This document shows positions 53,021-64,000 of a DNA stretch of 64,000 bases, one piece after another; the first letter of the stretch is position 1; every line of letters begins with the position of its first letter. The position numbers were made by a program, and so were the translations under genes. The stretch is taken from positions 2,922,501 through 2,986,500 of the forward strand of contig NZ_CP017014.1 of assembly GCF_001767395.1 (NCBI RefSeq), in the 5' to 3' direction. Source of the DNA: Rhodococcus sp. WMMA185. Lineage in GTDB: Bacteria > Actinomycetota > Actinomycetes > Mycobacteriales > Mycobacteriaceae. Under the pieces are notes generated by a model. It had not been told where the DNA came from. It saw nothing but the letters and a program-made list of their open reading frames with translations, and searched no databases.

Positions 53021-56000
53021 TCAGAATTCGTAGGTGGCGGGTGTGCTCTTTTCCGTTGTCCAAGTGGAGTCTGTCGGGGTGGAGTCCGAGATCGCTGCAG
53101 CCTGTGTCGCGACGGTGACGAGGTCGAACAGCTGGCCCACCCGCAAGATCCCGGGCCATTGCTCATCGAGACGCCGCTGCAACTCCACGACGCGATGCGA
53201 GTTGCCGCCCACGTCGAAAAAGCCGTCGTAGCGGCCGAAGTCAGCGTGCCCGAGCACCACGGCCCAGTGCCCGGCAACCTCCCGCTGCAACGGCGTCCAT
53301 TGCGTCCTCGCCCCTTCGGCTGCCACTCCGGTATCCGGGATCAGTGCCCGCAGAGCAGCCTCGTCCACCTTCCCCTCGTCCGTTCTCGGGATCGCGCCGA
53401 CTCCCACGAACCGCGCGGGTACCGACTCGGAATCGAGTCGTTCGGCGCTGAACTCTTGCAGGTCCTCCGCTGTCGGCAACACTGCAGCCGCGACCACCGG
53501 AACCCAGAACGCGACTATTCCGGTATCGGCCGTGAGGACTACTGCCTCACGAACAGCCGGGTGACTCGCCAAGACATCGGCGATCGACACCTCCTGCGAG
53601 CCGGAAGTCGACACCTCAGCCGAGCCGGTGTCGACGTCGATCAGTTGTCCGGAACGAATCCACCGCGCGAGTCCCTGCGTACGAACCATCCGCGACCCCG
53701 ACACCCCGAACGGATTCGCCACGAACGTAATAGCTGTATCCCTCGCCGTCCCAGTCTCTTCGGCCCCAGCCTCCTGAGCCCGAGCCTCCTCGGCAGCGGC
53801 TGGCCGGGTGTCGGCCCTGTACACCGTGCCGGCCACACCTATGGGGGCGGGACGTAGCCGGGAGTCGAGGACCCTGGCCCCTGCGCCTGTACCCCATTCC
53901 TCGAGCAGCGTTCGCTCGGTGGGGACGAGAAGGTCTATGTCGGCGACCGCCGCTTCCGGATCGGTGGTGACCGCGCCGAGGATCTTGACGAATCGATCGG
54001 CGAGAACCGAGACCGTCTCGGCGTCGAAGAGATCGGTGGAGTAGGTGAATCCCGCCGTCATGCCCCCCGCCGTTGTGCCACCCGGTGTCGCGGACCCGTC
54101 GTAATGTTCCTCGAGCGCCAAATGCAGATCGAAGAGCGACGTTGCAACTTTCGGTTCGAGTACCTCGACCTGCAGGCGCGGAAGAACGAGGGTTGGACGC
54201 TCCGTGTTCCGGAATTCGAGCAGCACCTGAAACAGCGGTGAAAATGCCTGGGATCGAGTGGGGTTCAGCGCCTCCACCACCGCTTCGAACGGCACGTCCG
54301 AGTGAGCGAAAGCAGCAAGATCGGTCTCGCGGACACGCGCGAGCAGATCGGTGAAGGTCCCCTTCACTTCGGTGCGCAGCGCGAGAGTGTTGACGAACAT
54401 CCCCACCACGTCGTCGAGCACCGCCTCACCGCGCCCCGCCACCGGTGAGCCGATCACCACGTCATCGGATCCGCCCGACCGAGACAACAGGACTGCGAGC
54501 GCCGCGTGCGCCACCATGAACACCGTGCACCGGTGTGTCCGAGCGAGTGCCACCACCTTCCGGTGCAGGTCCGCGTCGATCGAAAAGGTCACCCTGGCCG
54601 CGGCAGCCGATCGTCGGGGCGGGCGCTCCCGATCCTTGGGCAACCCTGTCACCGCCGGCGCGTCCGCAAGGACGGATCGCCAGTAGTTCAGCTGCCGTGA
54701 GAGCAACGACTCCGGGTTGTCCTCCGAACCGAGGACTTCGCGCTGCCACAATGTGTAATCGGCGTACTGGACCGGCAGCGATTCCCAGGTCGGCGCATGC
54801 CCCTCGGATCTGGCTGTGTAGGCGGACATCATGTCCCTAGCGAGCGGGGCCATCGAGAATCCATCGGCGGCGATGTGGTGCAACACCACGGCCAGAACAT
54901 GCTCACGCTCCCCGCCTTCGATTGAACGGAGTTCGAACAAGCGAGCCCGAAGAGGGACGGAGGCCGAGACGTCGAACGCCGTGGACACCAGGTCCGAAAT
55001 CTGCTCACGCAGATCGTCCTCGGTGTGTGTGTTCTCGGCCGTCGTCGCCTCGAGTCCGGCGACCTGGTCGGCGTCGACGATCACCTGGGTGGGTCCCGTA
55101 AGCCCGTGCGGATACCAGGTGCGCAGTGCTTCATGCCGTTCCAGCACGTCTTCGAAGGCGGAGGTCATTGCGGCGAGATCCAGTTCACCCGACAGTCGGA
55201 TGATCGTCGCGACGTTGTAGGCGGGCGAGGTGGGGTCGATCTGATTGATCAGCCACATCCGGTGCTGCGCCCATGAGAGCGGCACCCTCTCTGGACGTGG
55301 AGCCACCACCATCACAGGTCTCGTCGCACCGTCAGCGGTCGCCTCGGTTGCCCGGGAAGCGAGCGCCCGGACGGTCGGGGTCTCGAACACTTCCCGAACA
55401 CCGAACCCCGTCCCGAGTGCGGCGTTGATCCGAGACACCACTTGCGTTGCTGTCAGGGAATTACCACCGGATGCGAAGAAATCGTCATCGATACCCACCA
55501 CGTCGGTGCCGAGAACCTCGGCGAACACGTCGGCAATCACGGATTCCGACGGCGTGCTGGGCGCACAGAAGATCTCGGGTGTGAACTCGGGTTCGGGCAG
55601 CGCCTGCCTGTCGACCTTTCCGTTGGCTCCGAGCGGTAATCGGTCCAGAATCGTCACCGACGCCGGCACCATGAACGGCGCGAGAACGGACTTGGCGGAC
55701 CGCATCGCTTCGGAGATGTCCAGTTCCACACCCTCCTCCGCGGTCACATATCCGACGAGGATGGGCTCTGCGGCAGGCGTGCGACGCACCACGACCACCG
55801 ACTGCGCGATACCCGGGCAACGGCCAAGTACCGCCTCGATCTCTCCGGGCTCGACCCGCTGTCCCCGCAGTTTCACCTGGAAATCGTTGCGGCCCGAATA
55901 CTCCAGCTTTCCGTCCGGTGTCCACTTCATCAGATCGCCCGTCCGGTACATGCGCGAACCCGGAGTTCCGAACGGGTTCGCCACGAATGCCGCTGCCGTC

Positions 56001-59000
56001 AATCCCGCCCGTCCGTGGTATCCGCGCGCGAGTCCCTCCCCCAGCACATACAGTTCACCGACCACCCCGACCGGAACAGGGCGCAACCAGTCATCGAGCA
56101 CGAGTTCACGCACACCCCGGATCGGGTGGCCGATCCGCACCGGATCTCCGACGGCCACGGGATCGCCGATGTTCGACATCACGGTGGTCTCTGCCGGTCC
56201 GTATCCAACGAGAAGGGCGCGTCCGGATGCCCAGCGATCCAGCAACTCCTGAGGACAGCGTTCTCCACCGACCACGAGGCTGCGAAGGAGATCCAGGCCG
56301 CGCGGATCGATCGTCGCCAAGGCAGCCGGGGTGGTGAATACGTGCGTGACCCGTTCCGTTGCAAGCAGTTCCGCCAGGGCTTCGCCACCGTAGACCTCCG
56401 GCGGCGCGATCACCAGGCGCGCACCGGCGCCGAACGCCATGAGATATTCCAGCATCGTCGCGTCGAATCCCGGAGACGCGAGATTGAGCACCCGCGACGA
56501 ACTGGTCGTTCCGTACCGGAGGCACTGCTCGGTCGTGAAATTCTGCAGTCCGGCTTGGGGAATCACCACGCCCTTGGGCGTGCCGGTCGACCCCGAGGTG
56601 TACATGAGATAGGCGGGGTGGTTCGGACGCAGCGGCACCACCCGGTCAGCGTCGGTGATCGGCCGAGACTCCCCATATCGTGACGGACCAGGATCGTCGA
56701 GTAGCAGCCACTCCACCCCGTCCGGCATCCGCTGCCGCTGTTCGGAAATCGTCAGCCCCACAACGGCCCCGGAATCCGCGAGGATGTCGGCAATCCTCGC
56801 AGACGGCAGGCTCGGATCCACAGGCACGAAGGACGCACCCGACTTCGCTACAGCCCACACCGACGCAACCAGTTCCACCGATCGGGTGAGTCCGATCGCC
56901 ACCTGGTCTTCCGGTCCGACGCCGCGACGGATCAAGACCCAGGCCACCCGATTCGACCAGTTGTCGAGTTCCCGATACGACACCACCGCATTGCCGTACG
57001 ACAGTGCGACAGCGTACGGGTCGAGGGCGACGGCAGCAGAGAGTATCTCCGGCAGCAGCGCGGCCGCCTCGGGTGGCGGACCACACACCGGAACCAGCGC
57101 CTCTCGCTCATCGGGCGCAAGTAGATCGAGTCGCCCCAGTGGCCCATCAGGGTCGGTCAGCACGGCGTCGAGTAGCCGAACGAACCGCTCTGCGAGCCTC
57201 TGAACGGTCGACGCATCGAAGATGTCCACGGCGTAGGTGAATCCCGCGTTCATCCCGGCTGGGGAACCGTCCTCGTAGTACTGTTCGGCCAGCGTCAGTT
57301 GCAGATCGAAGGTCGAGACGGTGATGCCGAGATCGATTTCCTCCACCTGTAACTTCGACAGGGCCGGAACGGGCCGCCGCACGTCCTGGAACTCGAAGAG
57401 CACCTGAAAGAGGGGCGCGCGCGCGGTGGTGCGTGGCAGATCCAGGGCCTCGACCACCCGCTCGAACGGCACCTCCGAGTGCGCGAACGCATCGAGATCT
57501 CTGTCCCTGACATCGGCGAGCAGGGTCGCGAACGAGTCGGAACCCCGGACCGGCGTGCGTAGGGTAAGGGTGTTGACGAACATCCCGACTACATCGTCGA
57601 GCACGGCCTCAGCCCGCCCGGCTACGGGGGATCCGATCACCACGTCGTCGGTGCCAGTAATACGAGACATCAGGATCGCGAGCACGGCGTGCGCCGCCAT
57701 GAAGACCGTCGCATCATGCGCTCGTGCAATCGATGCCAGTCTTCGGTGCAGCCCTTCGTCTACATCGAAACGGAACCGTGCACCGACGAGTTCGCGATGC
57801 TGGGGACGATCGCGATCGGTGGGCAGGGCCGTCTCGAGCGGCGCATCGGCGAGCGTGGAACGCCAGAACTGTAGTTGCCGCGAGATCAGCGAGCCGGGAT
57901 CATCCTCCGATCCGAGAAGCGCTCGCTGCCAGACGGTGTAGTCGGCGTATTGCAGGGGCAGACGATCCCATTCCGGTGCGCGACCATCGGCCCGGGCCCC
58001 ATATGCATCCGTTACGTCTCTCGCGAGTGGAGCCAGCGACAGCGCGTCCGCCGCGATATGGTGCAGCACCAAGACCAGTACGTGCTCGAGCGGGCCGATC
58101 TCGAACAGATGTACCCGCAGCGGAACCTGCTTGGTCACCTCGAAGCCGGTCGCCAGCGCCGCTTCGAGTCCGTCCCGAAGGTCGCTCTCCCCCTGTACCA
58201 CCATCGCGCGGAGTTCGGGGACGGCGTCCGCCGCTGCCAGAACCGACTGCACCGGTGTGTCTCCCTGCAGCGGGAACACCGTCCGCAGCACCTCTTGCCG
58301 GTCCGCGACGTCAATCAGTGCCGCTCGCAGCGCCGCGACGTCAAGTCGGCCGCGCAACCGGTAAGCCGCCGCGATGTTGTAGGCGGGCGACGTCGCGTCG
58401 TACTGATCGAGGAACCACATCCGCGCCTGTGCCGCAGAGACCGGTACCGGACCGCAGCGATCGGTGGCCACCAACGGCGGCCGGCTCTCCGAATCCGCAC
58501 GGTCCACGAGGAGTGCCAGCGAGCGCACCGTCTTGGTATCGAAGACTTGGCGCACACCGATGCTCACGCCGAGCACCGCATGGACTCGGGCCACCATCTT
58601 CGCCGCGATCAGCGAGTTCCCTCCGAGCGCAAAGAAGTCGTCGTCAATGCCTACCGTCGACACATCGAGCAGCGACGCGAAGATCTCCGCGAGCGCCTCC
58701 TCGGTGGGCGTAGTCGGGGCTGCGAAATCCGCACGGGACTCCTTGACCGGCGCTGGGAGTGTCGCCCGGTCCAGTTTTCCGTTGACTGTGAGCGGCAGGC
58801 GCTCGAGAACCGTCACCGATGCCGGAACCATGTACGAAGGCAGTGCACCTCTCACCACATCGAGAACCGTCCCCGCGTCGATGAACGCGCCCGGCCCGGG
58901 CACCACATAGGCGGCGAGCGTTGGGCCAGTCACCGGATCCGGGCGCATCGTCACGACAGCCTGCTCGACCCCGACACACCGCCCCAGTACCGCCTCGACT

Positions 59001-62000
59001 TCGCCCAATTCGACACGGAATCCGCGGATCTCGACCTGCATGTCGTCCCGGCCGAGATATTCGAGACGACCGTCGCGGCGCCACCGCACCACGTCGCCGG
59101 TGCGATACATCCGCGCCCCCGACTCGTCCGCGACGAAACGGGATGCGGTCAGCCCAGGGGTCCCGCGATAGCCACGTGTCAATTGCGTTCCTGCTATGTA
59201 CAGTTCACCCGCAACGCCCACCGGAACCGGGTTCAGTCGCGAATCCCGTACGGACGCAGTAAATCCAGGAATCGACTGCCCTATCACGGACGTCCACGCA
59301 CGGGCGGCGAGGGAACGGTCGAGTCGGAGATGGCTGACATGCACCGTCGTTTCGGTGATGCCGTACATGTTCACCAGTACCGGTGAATCCTCGTCGTAGT
59401 GCGCATACCAACGCTCGAGCTGCGCGAGATCGAGCGCATCACCGCCGAGCACGACGTACCTCAGCAGGAGCGGCTCGGAGGAATCTTCCGCGACGGCCAC
59501 GTCGGTCAGTTGGGAGAACGCCGCCGGAGTCTGACTCAGCACCGTCACCCGTTCCCGGTGCAACAGTTCGAGAAACGCCGCCGGTGACCTGCTGGTATCG
59601 AAATCGACCACAACAAGACTTCCACCGTGGAGCAGGGCGCCCCACAGCTCCCAGACCGAGAAGTCGAAGGCCGGTGAGTGGAACATGGTCCACACATCGT
59701 CACCGTCGAAGTCGAACAATTGCCCGACGCTGTCGAACAAAGCGACCACATTCCGGTGCGAGACCGCAACACCCTTCGGCCGTCCAGTCGAGCCCGAGGT
59801 GTAGATGACATACGCGAGAGAGTCCGGATCGATTGGGATGCGATCGAGATCGAGGTCTTCCAACTCGACAGGCGCAGAATCGGCGAGCACAGAATCGACC
59901 AACACGACCGGAACGTCAGACGGTGGCAGCATCGCTGCGGTCTCCCGTGTGGCTACGACGCATGCCGGCTGCGCGTCATCCAATATGAGTGCAGCTCGGT
60001 CACCCAGGTGATCCACGTCGACCGGCAGATAGGCCGCCCCCGCGACAGTGACGGAGACGAGCACGACGATCAGCTCCGACGACCGGGGCAGGGCAACCGC
60101 CACCATCGACTCGGCACCCACGCCCATCGAGACGAGATGCCGGGCGAGCCGGTCCGAACAGCGCTCAAGTTCTCGATAGGTCAGGCGCTCGTCACCGAAC
60201 ACCACGGCGACGGCGTCGGGGCGCTGCGCGACCTGCGCAGAGAACAGTTCGGGCAACGTCGTGTCAACGGTGGCTGTCGATCCGGAAGATGCACGTCGCA
60301 AAGACCACTCGGACGGCTCGAGCAAGTCGATGTCTCCGACCACGACCGACGGGTCCACGGCGACGGCCTCAGCAATCCGCACGAAGCGGCGGGCCAACCC
60401 CTCGACCGTCACGGCATCGAACAGGTCCGTGGCATACGTGAACCGGGCCGTCAGTCCGGCCGGGGCACCGTTCTCGATTCCTTCGAATACCGTGACTCGT
60501 AGATCGAGGTCATTGATAGGTGGAGTATCGAGAGAACCGAAATCCTCACCTTGCCAGTGAAACTCGAGGAGTACTTGGAACAGCGGTGCGTGCGAAGCCG
60601 ACCGAGGGGGGTCGAGTGCATCGACGATCCGCTCGAACTTCACGCCCCGGTGGGCGAAAGCGTCTGCGTCCGCATCGCGCACCCCGTCGACGAGTTCGCT
60701 GAACCGGCGGCCGGTATCGACTCGCGTCCGTAGCACCACCACATCGGCATCCACGGTGGTGTTCGCCTCGAAATCTACTGCGGTACCTGCATCACGATGT
60801 ACTGCGGCACCGATGACAACATCGTCGGTGCGGGCCGACCGGGACAGCATCAACGCCACAACCGCATGTGTCACGGTATGAACATCCGTCCGATGTTCTT
60901 CGGCAATCGCGGCCAGTCGGGAATGGCTGTATGCACCAAGTTCGACGTCCACCGTGGCGCCGATGTGGGATGAGCGAGCCGGCCGAGGGCGGTCGGCCGG
61001 CAGTTCCAAGAGTGGGGGGGCATCAGCAAGAACACGGGTCCAGAAGGCGAGTCGGGCCGTGTGCTCGTGGATGGTCGAGAGCGTGACGTCCGGGTCGGCC
61101 GTGACAAACTCGTCGAGCAGCTCCACGAACAGGCGGTGATGTTCGCGAACCTCGTCGGCTTCGTAGCGGTTCGGGTTGGCCAGAAAGTGCACGAAAGTTT
61201 GGGTCGGGGTGCCGCTCTGGTACACGTCGACAAGCAGATCCTCGACCGGCCCGGAGGTGATGATGTGATACTGGCCTGTGAGCCGGCCGAGAGCGAGCTC
61301 CTGACGGAAGAGCATCACGTTGACCATCGGTCCCGCCAGCCCATCAGCTTTGGCCGGACCTGCGTCCCTGCGGATGTCGCCTAGGCCGAAGCGCTGGTGC
61401 CGCAACACACCCATCAGGCTCAGGCGCACCCGTTCGACCAATTCACCGACCGTGTCTGCGGTTCGGAGCCGCACTGGAAGCGGCACGGCGCCCGCCATCA
61501 TGCCGCCCGACCGTCGTGCGACGGCAGTCGTGCGGCCCGATACCGGGATCTGCACGAGCACATCCGGACGTCCAGTCATCCTCGACAGATAGCAAGCGAA
61601 GGCGGCAACAATCTTCGCCGAAGCGACGTGGTGATCTTCGGCGACTGCTCGCGCTACCGAATCCGAAAGCGGCGCGGCGGCATCGGTACTGGCGGCAACC
61701 GCAGGCGCGAACCTTCGGGCAAGGCTTGATCCGGGGCCGAGTCCAGCGACCCGGTCGGCCCAGAACTTCCGGTCGGCAGCGAACCGACTCGACTCTCGGT
61801 ACTGCTGATCGGCTTCGTACAGAAGCTGAGGATCTGCGGCTTGGTTCGGCGGAAGTTCCCGGTCGGACGCGATTGCGGAGTATCGGGCCGCGATACGGTT
61901 CAGCATTGTCATCGCACCGAAGCCGTCGAGCGCGATATGATGAATCCTGCTGTACCACAGGTAGTGTTGGTCGCCTACTCGGAGAATCGAGGACTCGACC

Positions 62001-62527
62001 AGCCTGTCGCGGGTCAGGTCCAGCTGTGTCTTGCAGTCGGCAAGCATCCACCGCTGAGCGGCATTGACGGGATCGACTTCGCCGCGGAAATCCACCAAGC
62101 CCATCGAACGGTCAGTGGACGGGTCAACGATCTGAAACGGGTGCCCGTCCCTCTCGATCAACCGAAGAAAGGGCGACCCGAATTCGTCGGCCGTCTCTAC
62201 CGTGGCTCGACGCAGAAGGTCGACATCCAGGTCACCCTGCAACTCCACATAGTGTGCGACACACAGGGGCACGTCCGGAGACAGTTGTTGAGCCAGCCAG
62301 ATGTCGTACTGCGCCGCAGACAACGGAAACCAAGCCTCAGAAAGGCCCGTGGCACAAGCGTGTTCGTCAGCAGAACCCCGCGAGGCGTATCGATCCATTG
62401 CAACCGCATCCACGACAAAGCCCCCTTCATCTTCAGGAGCAGCAACATTGTGCGGCGAGACCATAGGCTCGTCGGTCCCGTCATTCAATCGGAACCCGAG
62501 ATTGCCTTCAAACCTGAACACTGTCAA
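53021..62527 (-). CDS. trimodular NRPS: C-(C-lobe)-A-PCP-C-A-PCP-C-(A tail)-PCP
   Basis: A protein of 3168 residues. EntF-like C1 about 66-480 (HHIALDG), extra C-lobe 496-742, A1 about 765-1255 with pocket code DFWSVGMVHK that fits Thr, PCP1 (LGGNSLIA, about 1303), C2 about 1362-1800 (motif HHIAADA, Gly replaced by Ala), A2 about 1826-2310 with code DALFVGGVMK, Val-like at best, PCP2 (GGNSLTA), C3 about 2416-2862 (HHIAADG), then only the C-terminal piece of an A domain (about 2892-3054, ending [10 protein letters not shown]) and PCP3 (VGGNSHRV). No TE, so the chain passes to the PKS hybrid. TTG start overlaps the upstream stop (TTGA) with GAGGAGG nine bases before. Confidence 0.93.
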   Translation of the reverse strand: MTVFRFEGNLGFRLNDGTDEPMVSPHNVAAPEDEGGFVVDAVAMDRYASRGSADEHACATGLSEAWFPLSAAQYDIWLAQQLSPDVPLCVAHYVELQGDLDVDLLRRATVETADEFGSPFLRLIERDGHPFQIVDPSTDRSMGLVDFRGEVDPVNAAQRWMLADCKTQLDLTRDRLVESSILRVGDQHYLWYSRIHHIALDGFGAMTMLNRIAARYSAIASDRELPPNQAADPQLLYEADQQYRESSRFAADRKFWADRVAGLGPGSSLARRFAPAVAASTDAAAPLSDSVARAVAEDHHVASAKIVAAFACYLSRMTGRPDVLVQIPVSGRTTAVARRSGGMMAGAVPLPVRLRTADTVGELVERVRLSLMGVLRHQRFGLGDIRRDAGPAKADGLAGPMVNVMLFRQELALGRLTGQYHIITSGPVEDLLVDVYQSGTPTQTFVHFLANPNRYEADEVREHHRLFVELLDEFVTADPDVTLSTIHEHTARLAFWTRVLADAPPLLELPADRPRPARSSHIGATVDVELGAYSHSRLAAIAEEHRTDVHTVTHAVVALMLSRSARTDDVVIGAAVHRDAGTAVDFEANTTVDADVVVLRTRVDTGRRFSELVDGVRDADADAFAHRGVKFERIVDALDPPRSASHAPLFQVLLEFHWQGEDFGSLDTPPINDLDLRVTVFEGIENGAPAGLTARFTYATDLFDAVTVEGLARRFVRIAEAVAVDPSVVVGDIDLLEPSEWSLRRASSGSTATVDTTLPELFSAQVAQRPDAVAVVFGDERLTYRELERCSDRLARHLVSMGVGAESMVAVALPRSSELIVVLVSVTVAGAAYLPVDVDHLGDRAALILDDAQPACVVATRETAAMLPPSDVPVVLVDSVLADSAPVELEDLDLDRIPIDPDSLAYVIYTSGSTGRPKGVAVSHRNVVALFDSVGQLFDFDGDDVWTMFHSPAFDFSVWELWGALLHGGSLVVVDFDTSRSPAAFLELLHRERVTVLSQTPAAFSQLTDVAVAEDSSEPLLLRYVVLGGDALDLAQLERWYAHYDEDSPVLVNMYGITETTVHVSHLRLDRSLAARAWTSVIGQSIPGFTASVRDSRLNPVPVGVAGELYIAGTQLTRGYRGTPGLTASRFVADESGARMYRTGDVVRWRRDGRLEYLGRDDMQVEIRGFRVELGEVEAVLGRCVGVEQAVVTMRPDPVTGPTLAAYVVPGPGAFIDAGTVLDVVRGALPSYMVPASVTVLERLPLTVNGKLDRATLPAPVKESRADFAAPTTPTEEALAEIFASLLDVSTVGIDDDFFALGGNSLIAAKMVARVHAVLGVSIGVRQVFDTKTVRSLALLVDRADSESRPPLVATDRCGPVPVSAAQARMWFLDQYDATSPAYNIAAAYRLRGRLDVAALRAALIDVADRQEVLRTVFPLQGDTPVQSVLAAADAVPELRAMVVQGESDLRDGLEAALATGFEVTKQVPLRVHLFEIGPLEHVLVLVLHHIAADALSLAPLARDVTDAYGARADGRAPEWDRLPLQYADYTVWQRALLGSEDDPGSLISRQLQFWRSTLADAPLETALPTDRDRPQHRELVGARFRFDVDEGLHRRLASIARAHDATVFMAAHAVLAILMSRITGTDDVVIGSPVAGRAEAVLDDVVGMFVNTLTLRTPVRGSDSFATLLADVRDRDLDAFAHSEVPFERVVEALDLPRTTARAPLFQVLFEFQDVRRPVPALSKLQVEEIDLGITVSTFDLQLTLAEQYYEDGSPAGMNAGFTYAVDIFDASTVQRLAERFVRLLDAVLTDPDGPLGRLDLLAPDEREALVPVCGPPPEAAALLPEILSAAVALDPYAVALSYGNAVVSYRELDNWSNRVAWVLIRRGVGPEDQVAIGLTRSVELVASVWAVAKSGASFVPVDPSLPSARIADILADSGAVVGLTISEQRQRMPDGVEWLLLDDPGPSRYGESRPITDADRVVPLRPNHPAYLMYTSGSTGTPKGVVIPQAGLQNFTTEQCLRYGTTSSSRVLNLASPGFDATMLEYLMAFGAGARLVIAPPEVYGGEALAELLATERVTHVFTTPAALATIDPRGLDLLRSLVVGGERCPQELLDRWASGRALLVGYGPAETTVMSNIGDPVAVGDPVRIGHPIRGVRELVLDDWLRPVPVGVVGELYVLGEGLARGYHGRAGLTAAAFVANPFGTPGSRMYRTGDLMKWTPDGKLEYSGRNDFQVKLRGQRVEPGEIEAVLGRCPGIAQSVVVVRRTPAAEPILVGYVTAEEGVELDISEAMRSAKSVLAPFMVPASVTILDRLPLGANGKVDRQALPEPEFTPEIFCAPSTPSESVIADVFAEVLGTDVVGIDDDFFASGGNSLTATQVVSRINAALGTGFGVREVFETPTVRALASRATEATADGATRPVMVVAPRPERVPLSWAQHRMWLINQIDPTSPAYNVATIIRLSGELDLAAMTSAFEDVLERHEALRTWYPHGLTGPTQVIVDADQVAGLEATTAENTHTEDDLREQISDLVSTAFDVSASVPLRARLFELRSIEGGEREHVLAVVLHHIAADGFSMAPLARDMMSAYTARSEGHAPTWESLPVQYADYTLWQREVLGSEDNPESLLSRQLNYWRSVLADAPAVTGLPKDRERPPRRSAAAARVTFSIDADLHRKVVALARTHRCTVFMVAHAALAVLLSRSGGSDDVVIGSPVAGRGEAVLDDVVGMFVNTLALRTEVKGTFTDLLARVRETDLAAFAHSDVPFEAVVEALNPTRSQAFSPLFQVLLEFRNTERPTLVLPRLQVEVLEPKVATSLFDLHLALEEHYDGSATPGGTTAGGMTAGFTYSTDLFDAETVSVLADRFVKILGAVTTDPEAAVADIDLLVPTERTLLEEWGTGAGARVLDSRLRPAPIGVAGTVYRADTRPAAAEEARAQEAGAEETGTARDTAITFVANPFGVSGSRMVRTQGLARWIRSGQLIDVDTGSAEVSTSGSQEVSIADVLASHPAVREAVVLTADTGIVAFWVPVVAAAVLPTAEDLQEFSAERLDSESVPARFVGVGAIPRTDEGKVDEAALRALIPDTGVAAEGARTQWTPLQREVAGHWAVVLGHADFGRYDGFFDVGGNSHRVVELQRRLDEQWPGILRVGQLFDLVTVATQAAAISDSTPTDSTWTTEKSTPATYEF

Positions 62528-64000
62528 CGTTGACCACCTCCTCTCGCCAGCAGTGCGCGCAGAGCGGCCTCGTCGACCTTGCTACTCGGTGCAAGAGGAA
62601 GGGCACCCAGAGCGACGAAGCGGTCCGGCATGGCCTGGGCGACGAGTCGCTCGGAACAATGAGCGATCAAATCTCCTGTGGTGGGCAGCAATGTCGCCGT
62701 CGTAGCAGGCACCCAGAAGGCGGTCAGGACGGTCTCGCCATGCGTGTTGGGACTGGCAAGTACCGCGGCCTGGTGAATTGCCGGATGACTTTCGAGGGCA
62801 GCCTCCACCGCATGCCGCTCGACCCTTGCCCCCCTCACCTTGACCTGGCCGTCGATCCGTCCGCAGAACTCGATGTCGCCGCGGCTGTCCACACGTGCGC
62901 GGTCACCTGTGTGGTACATCCGCGTACCCGATTGTCTCGTAAACGGATCGGCGACGAATCGGGGCGCTGTGGCAGCCGCGCGGGATGCGTAGCCTTCGGC
63001 AATCTGCGGACCACCGACGTACAGATCACCTACCGTCCCTTTCGGCACCGGTTCCAGGTCCGCGCCCAGAATGTACGCCGTAGTCGACCCGAGTGGTCGG
63101 CCGATAGGCGCGATCGATGCGGGCACCTCGCGCACCGAATAGGCGAGGCAGCTGACGGTGGTCTCGGTCGGGCCGTACTCGTTGCGCAGCGCGATCCCGG
63201 GCAGCACGGCGCGGTGCTGCTCGACCAGAGTTCCCGGAAGAGCTTCGCCCGCGAGCGTCACCAGCTGTAGATTCGCGCTCAGTGATGCGAGATGCGGCAA
63301 CAGCAACCGGTAGAACGACGGGGTAGCAACCAGATGAGTGGTCCGCCACTTTCGTGCGAGTTCGGCCACGGCGGCTGCATTCATCAGCTCGTCGGCGTCC
63401 GGGAGCACACTCGTGCCACCCTCACAGAGCGTCCACAGCGTCATCAGCAGAGACCCGTCCCAGGTGAACCGGAACGCGGAGAACGCAACGAGGCTCTCGT
63501 CGTAGCCGTAACTGCGGCCGGCAACCATCGCAGAGAGATTTGCCCTGCTGGCCACGATGGCCTTCGGGACACCCGTCGACCCGGACGTGGTGATCACGTA
63601 GGCGGGCATCGCGGCATGTACCGCCTCGTCGAGAGTCTCGGTCCCCTCTGCCGCCGCCGGGTGATCGGAGTCGAGATCGAGCAACGTCGGAAGCCCACGC
63701 GCGCACTCGGCCAGTTCACGGACCGACGCCGCCGACGTCGCTGCATCCGACGACCTGAAGATGATTGCACCGCAATCGACATCGCCGATCAACGTTCGCA
63801 GTTGCCGCACCGGATGTCCCGGTTCGATCACGCACCACGCAGCGCCCAGCCTCAGCGCGGCGATCATCGCAACCAGCGTGCGGACAGACTGTCGTTGGTG
63901 GACCAATACCACCTGCCCAGGCCGGACTCCCCCACTGCTCAGCAGTCGAGCGAGCGCCGCGCTCTCCGAATCGAGTTCGCGGTACGTCAACGACCGATCT
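62524..64000 (-). CDS. NRPS adenylation domain, C-terminal part of a protein that continues past the window
   Basis: The frame is open to the right edge; the first visible motif is A-domain core A1 (LTYRELDSE), so the true start lies outside. The A domain is complete: [14 protein letters not shown] (A3), [11 protein letters not shown] (A5), [10 protein letters not shown] (A7), [15 protein letters not shown] (A8) and a catalytic Lys in SSKVDEAAL (A10). The pocket reads roughly DGLATAEVSK and matches no code I know. It ends directly after A10 with no carrier domain. Its last 60 residues resemble the residual A tail of the downstream NRPS. The TGA overlaps that gene's TTG, so the two are coupled. 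Confidence 0.88.
   Translation of the reverse strand, partial: DRSLTYRELDSESAALARLLSSGGVRPGQVVLVHQRQSVRTLVAMIAALRLGAAWCVIEPGHPVRQLRTLIGDVDCGAIIFRSSDAATSAASVRELAECARGLPTLLDLDSDHPAAAEGTETLDEAVHAAMPAYVITTSGSTGVPKAIVASRANLSAMVAGRSYGYDESLVAFSAFRFTWDGSLLMTLWTLCEGGTSVLPDADELMNAAAVAELARKWRTTHLVATPSFYRLLLPHLASLSANLQLVTLAGEALPGTLVEQHRAVLPGIALRNEYGPTETTVSCLAYSVREVPASIAPIGRPLGSTTAYILGADLEPVPKGTVGDLYVGGPQIAEGYASRAAATAPRFVADPFTRQSGTRMYHTGDRARVDSRGDIEFCGRIDGQVKVRGARVERHAVEAALESHPAIHQAAVLASPNTHGETVLTAFWVPATTATLLPTTGDLIAHCSERLVAQAMPDRFVALGALPLAPSSKVDEAALRALLARGGGQR

Overview
The window looks like the chromosome of a Rhodococcus or a close relative in the mycolic-acid Mycobacteriales. It is high-GC and carries F420 enzymes, PknG, an antigen-85-like esterase and LGFP repeats. 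From 2.9 to about 34.7 kb the gene order resembles, as I recall it, M. tuberculosis Rv0407-Rv0433 in inverted orientation: a GCS2 ligase, sodC, a VirR-like protein, a DUF3263 protein, def, a GNAT, xthA, thiD, an LpqL-like peptidase, thiG/S/O/E, a MutT3-like Nudix protein, an Rv0412c-like membrane protein, glnH, pknG, ackA, pta and fgd. No database search was run; identifications rest on motifs, lengths, synteny and remembered homologues.

Layout. 1-2.9 kb: the end of an mnh (mrp) cation/proton antiporter operon. 2.9-9.2 kb: envelope and housekeeping genes plus two tandem GNAT paralogues. 9.4-16.7 kb: thiamine genes, with a TPP riboswitch before thiOSG and a 26-bp repeat array at the 3' end of thiD, interleaved with an M28 lipoprotein peptidase and an ABC exporter pair. 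17.6-22.3 kb: the translationally linked membrane protein-glnH-pknG operon. 22.4-25.8 kb: a phage-type lysis cassette (LGFP endolysin and two small membrane proteins) with an unrecognised upstream gene, inserted between pknG and ackA. 26-30.6 kb: an orphan gene behind two palindromic operator-like sites, then ackA-pta and an F420-dependent oxidoreductase. 30.6-33.7 kb: a decaying accessory patch with small ORFs, a membrane protein, a 3' fragment of a second F420-oxidoreductase gene and a frameshifted SMI1/KNR4 remnant. 33.7-36.2 kb: fgd, a DUF202 protein and an Ag85-like esterase.

From 36.1 kb to the right edge, all on the minus strand, runs a large NRPS-PKS cluster that continues beyond the window. 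In transcription order it holds: an NRPS protein ending in an adenylation (A) domain (partial); a 3168-residue NRPS (EntF-like C, C-lobe remnant, A predicted Thr, PCP, C, A Val-like, PCP, C, residual A tail, PCP); a PKS-NRPS hybrid (KS, degenerate AT, carrier, C, C-lobe remnant); a 3-hydroxyacyl-CoA dehydrogenase; and a 3851-residue terminal NRPS (degenerate C, A, PCP, E, C, A, PCP, C, A, PCP, TE). Most of these genes overlap or nearly touch, so they are probably co-translated. By colinearity the product would be a lipo- or aryl-capped peptide of roughly six residues with one two-carbon ketide insertion and at least one D residue. I do not recognise the product. The oddest features are two nearly identical 1541-bp A-domain copies with strongly G-ending codons, a module with no A core, and a KS module with no working AT.
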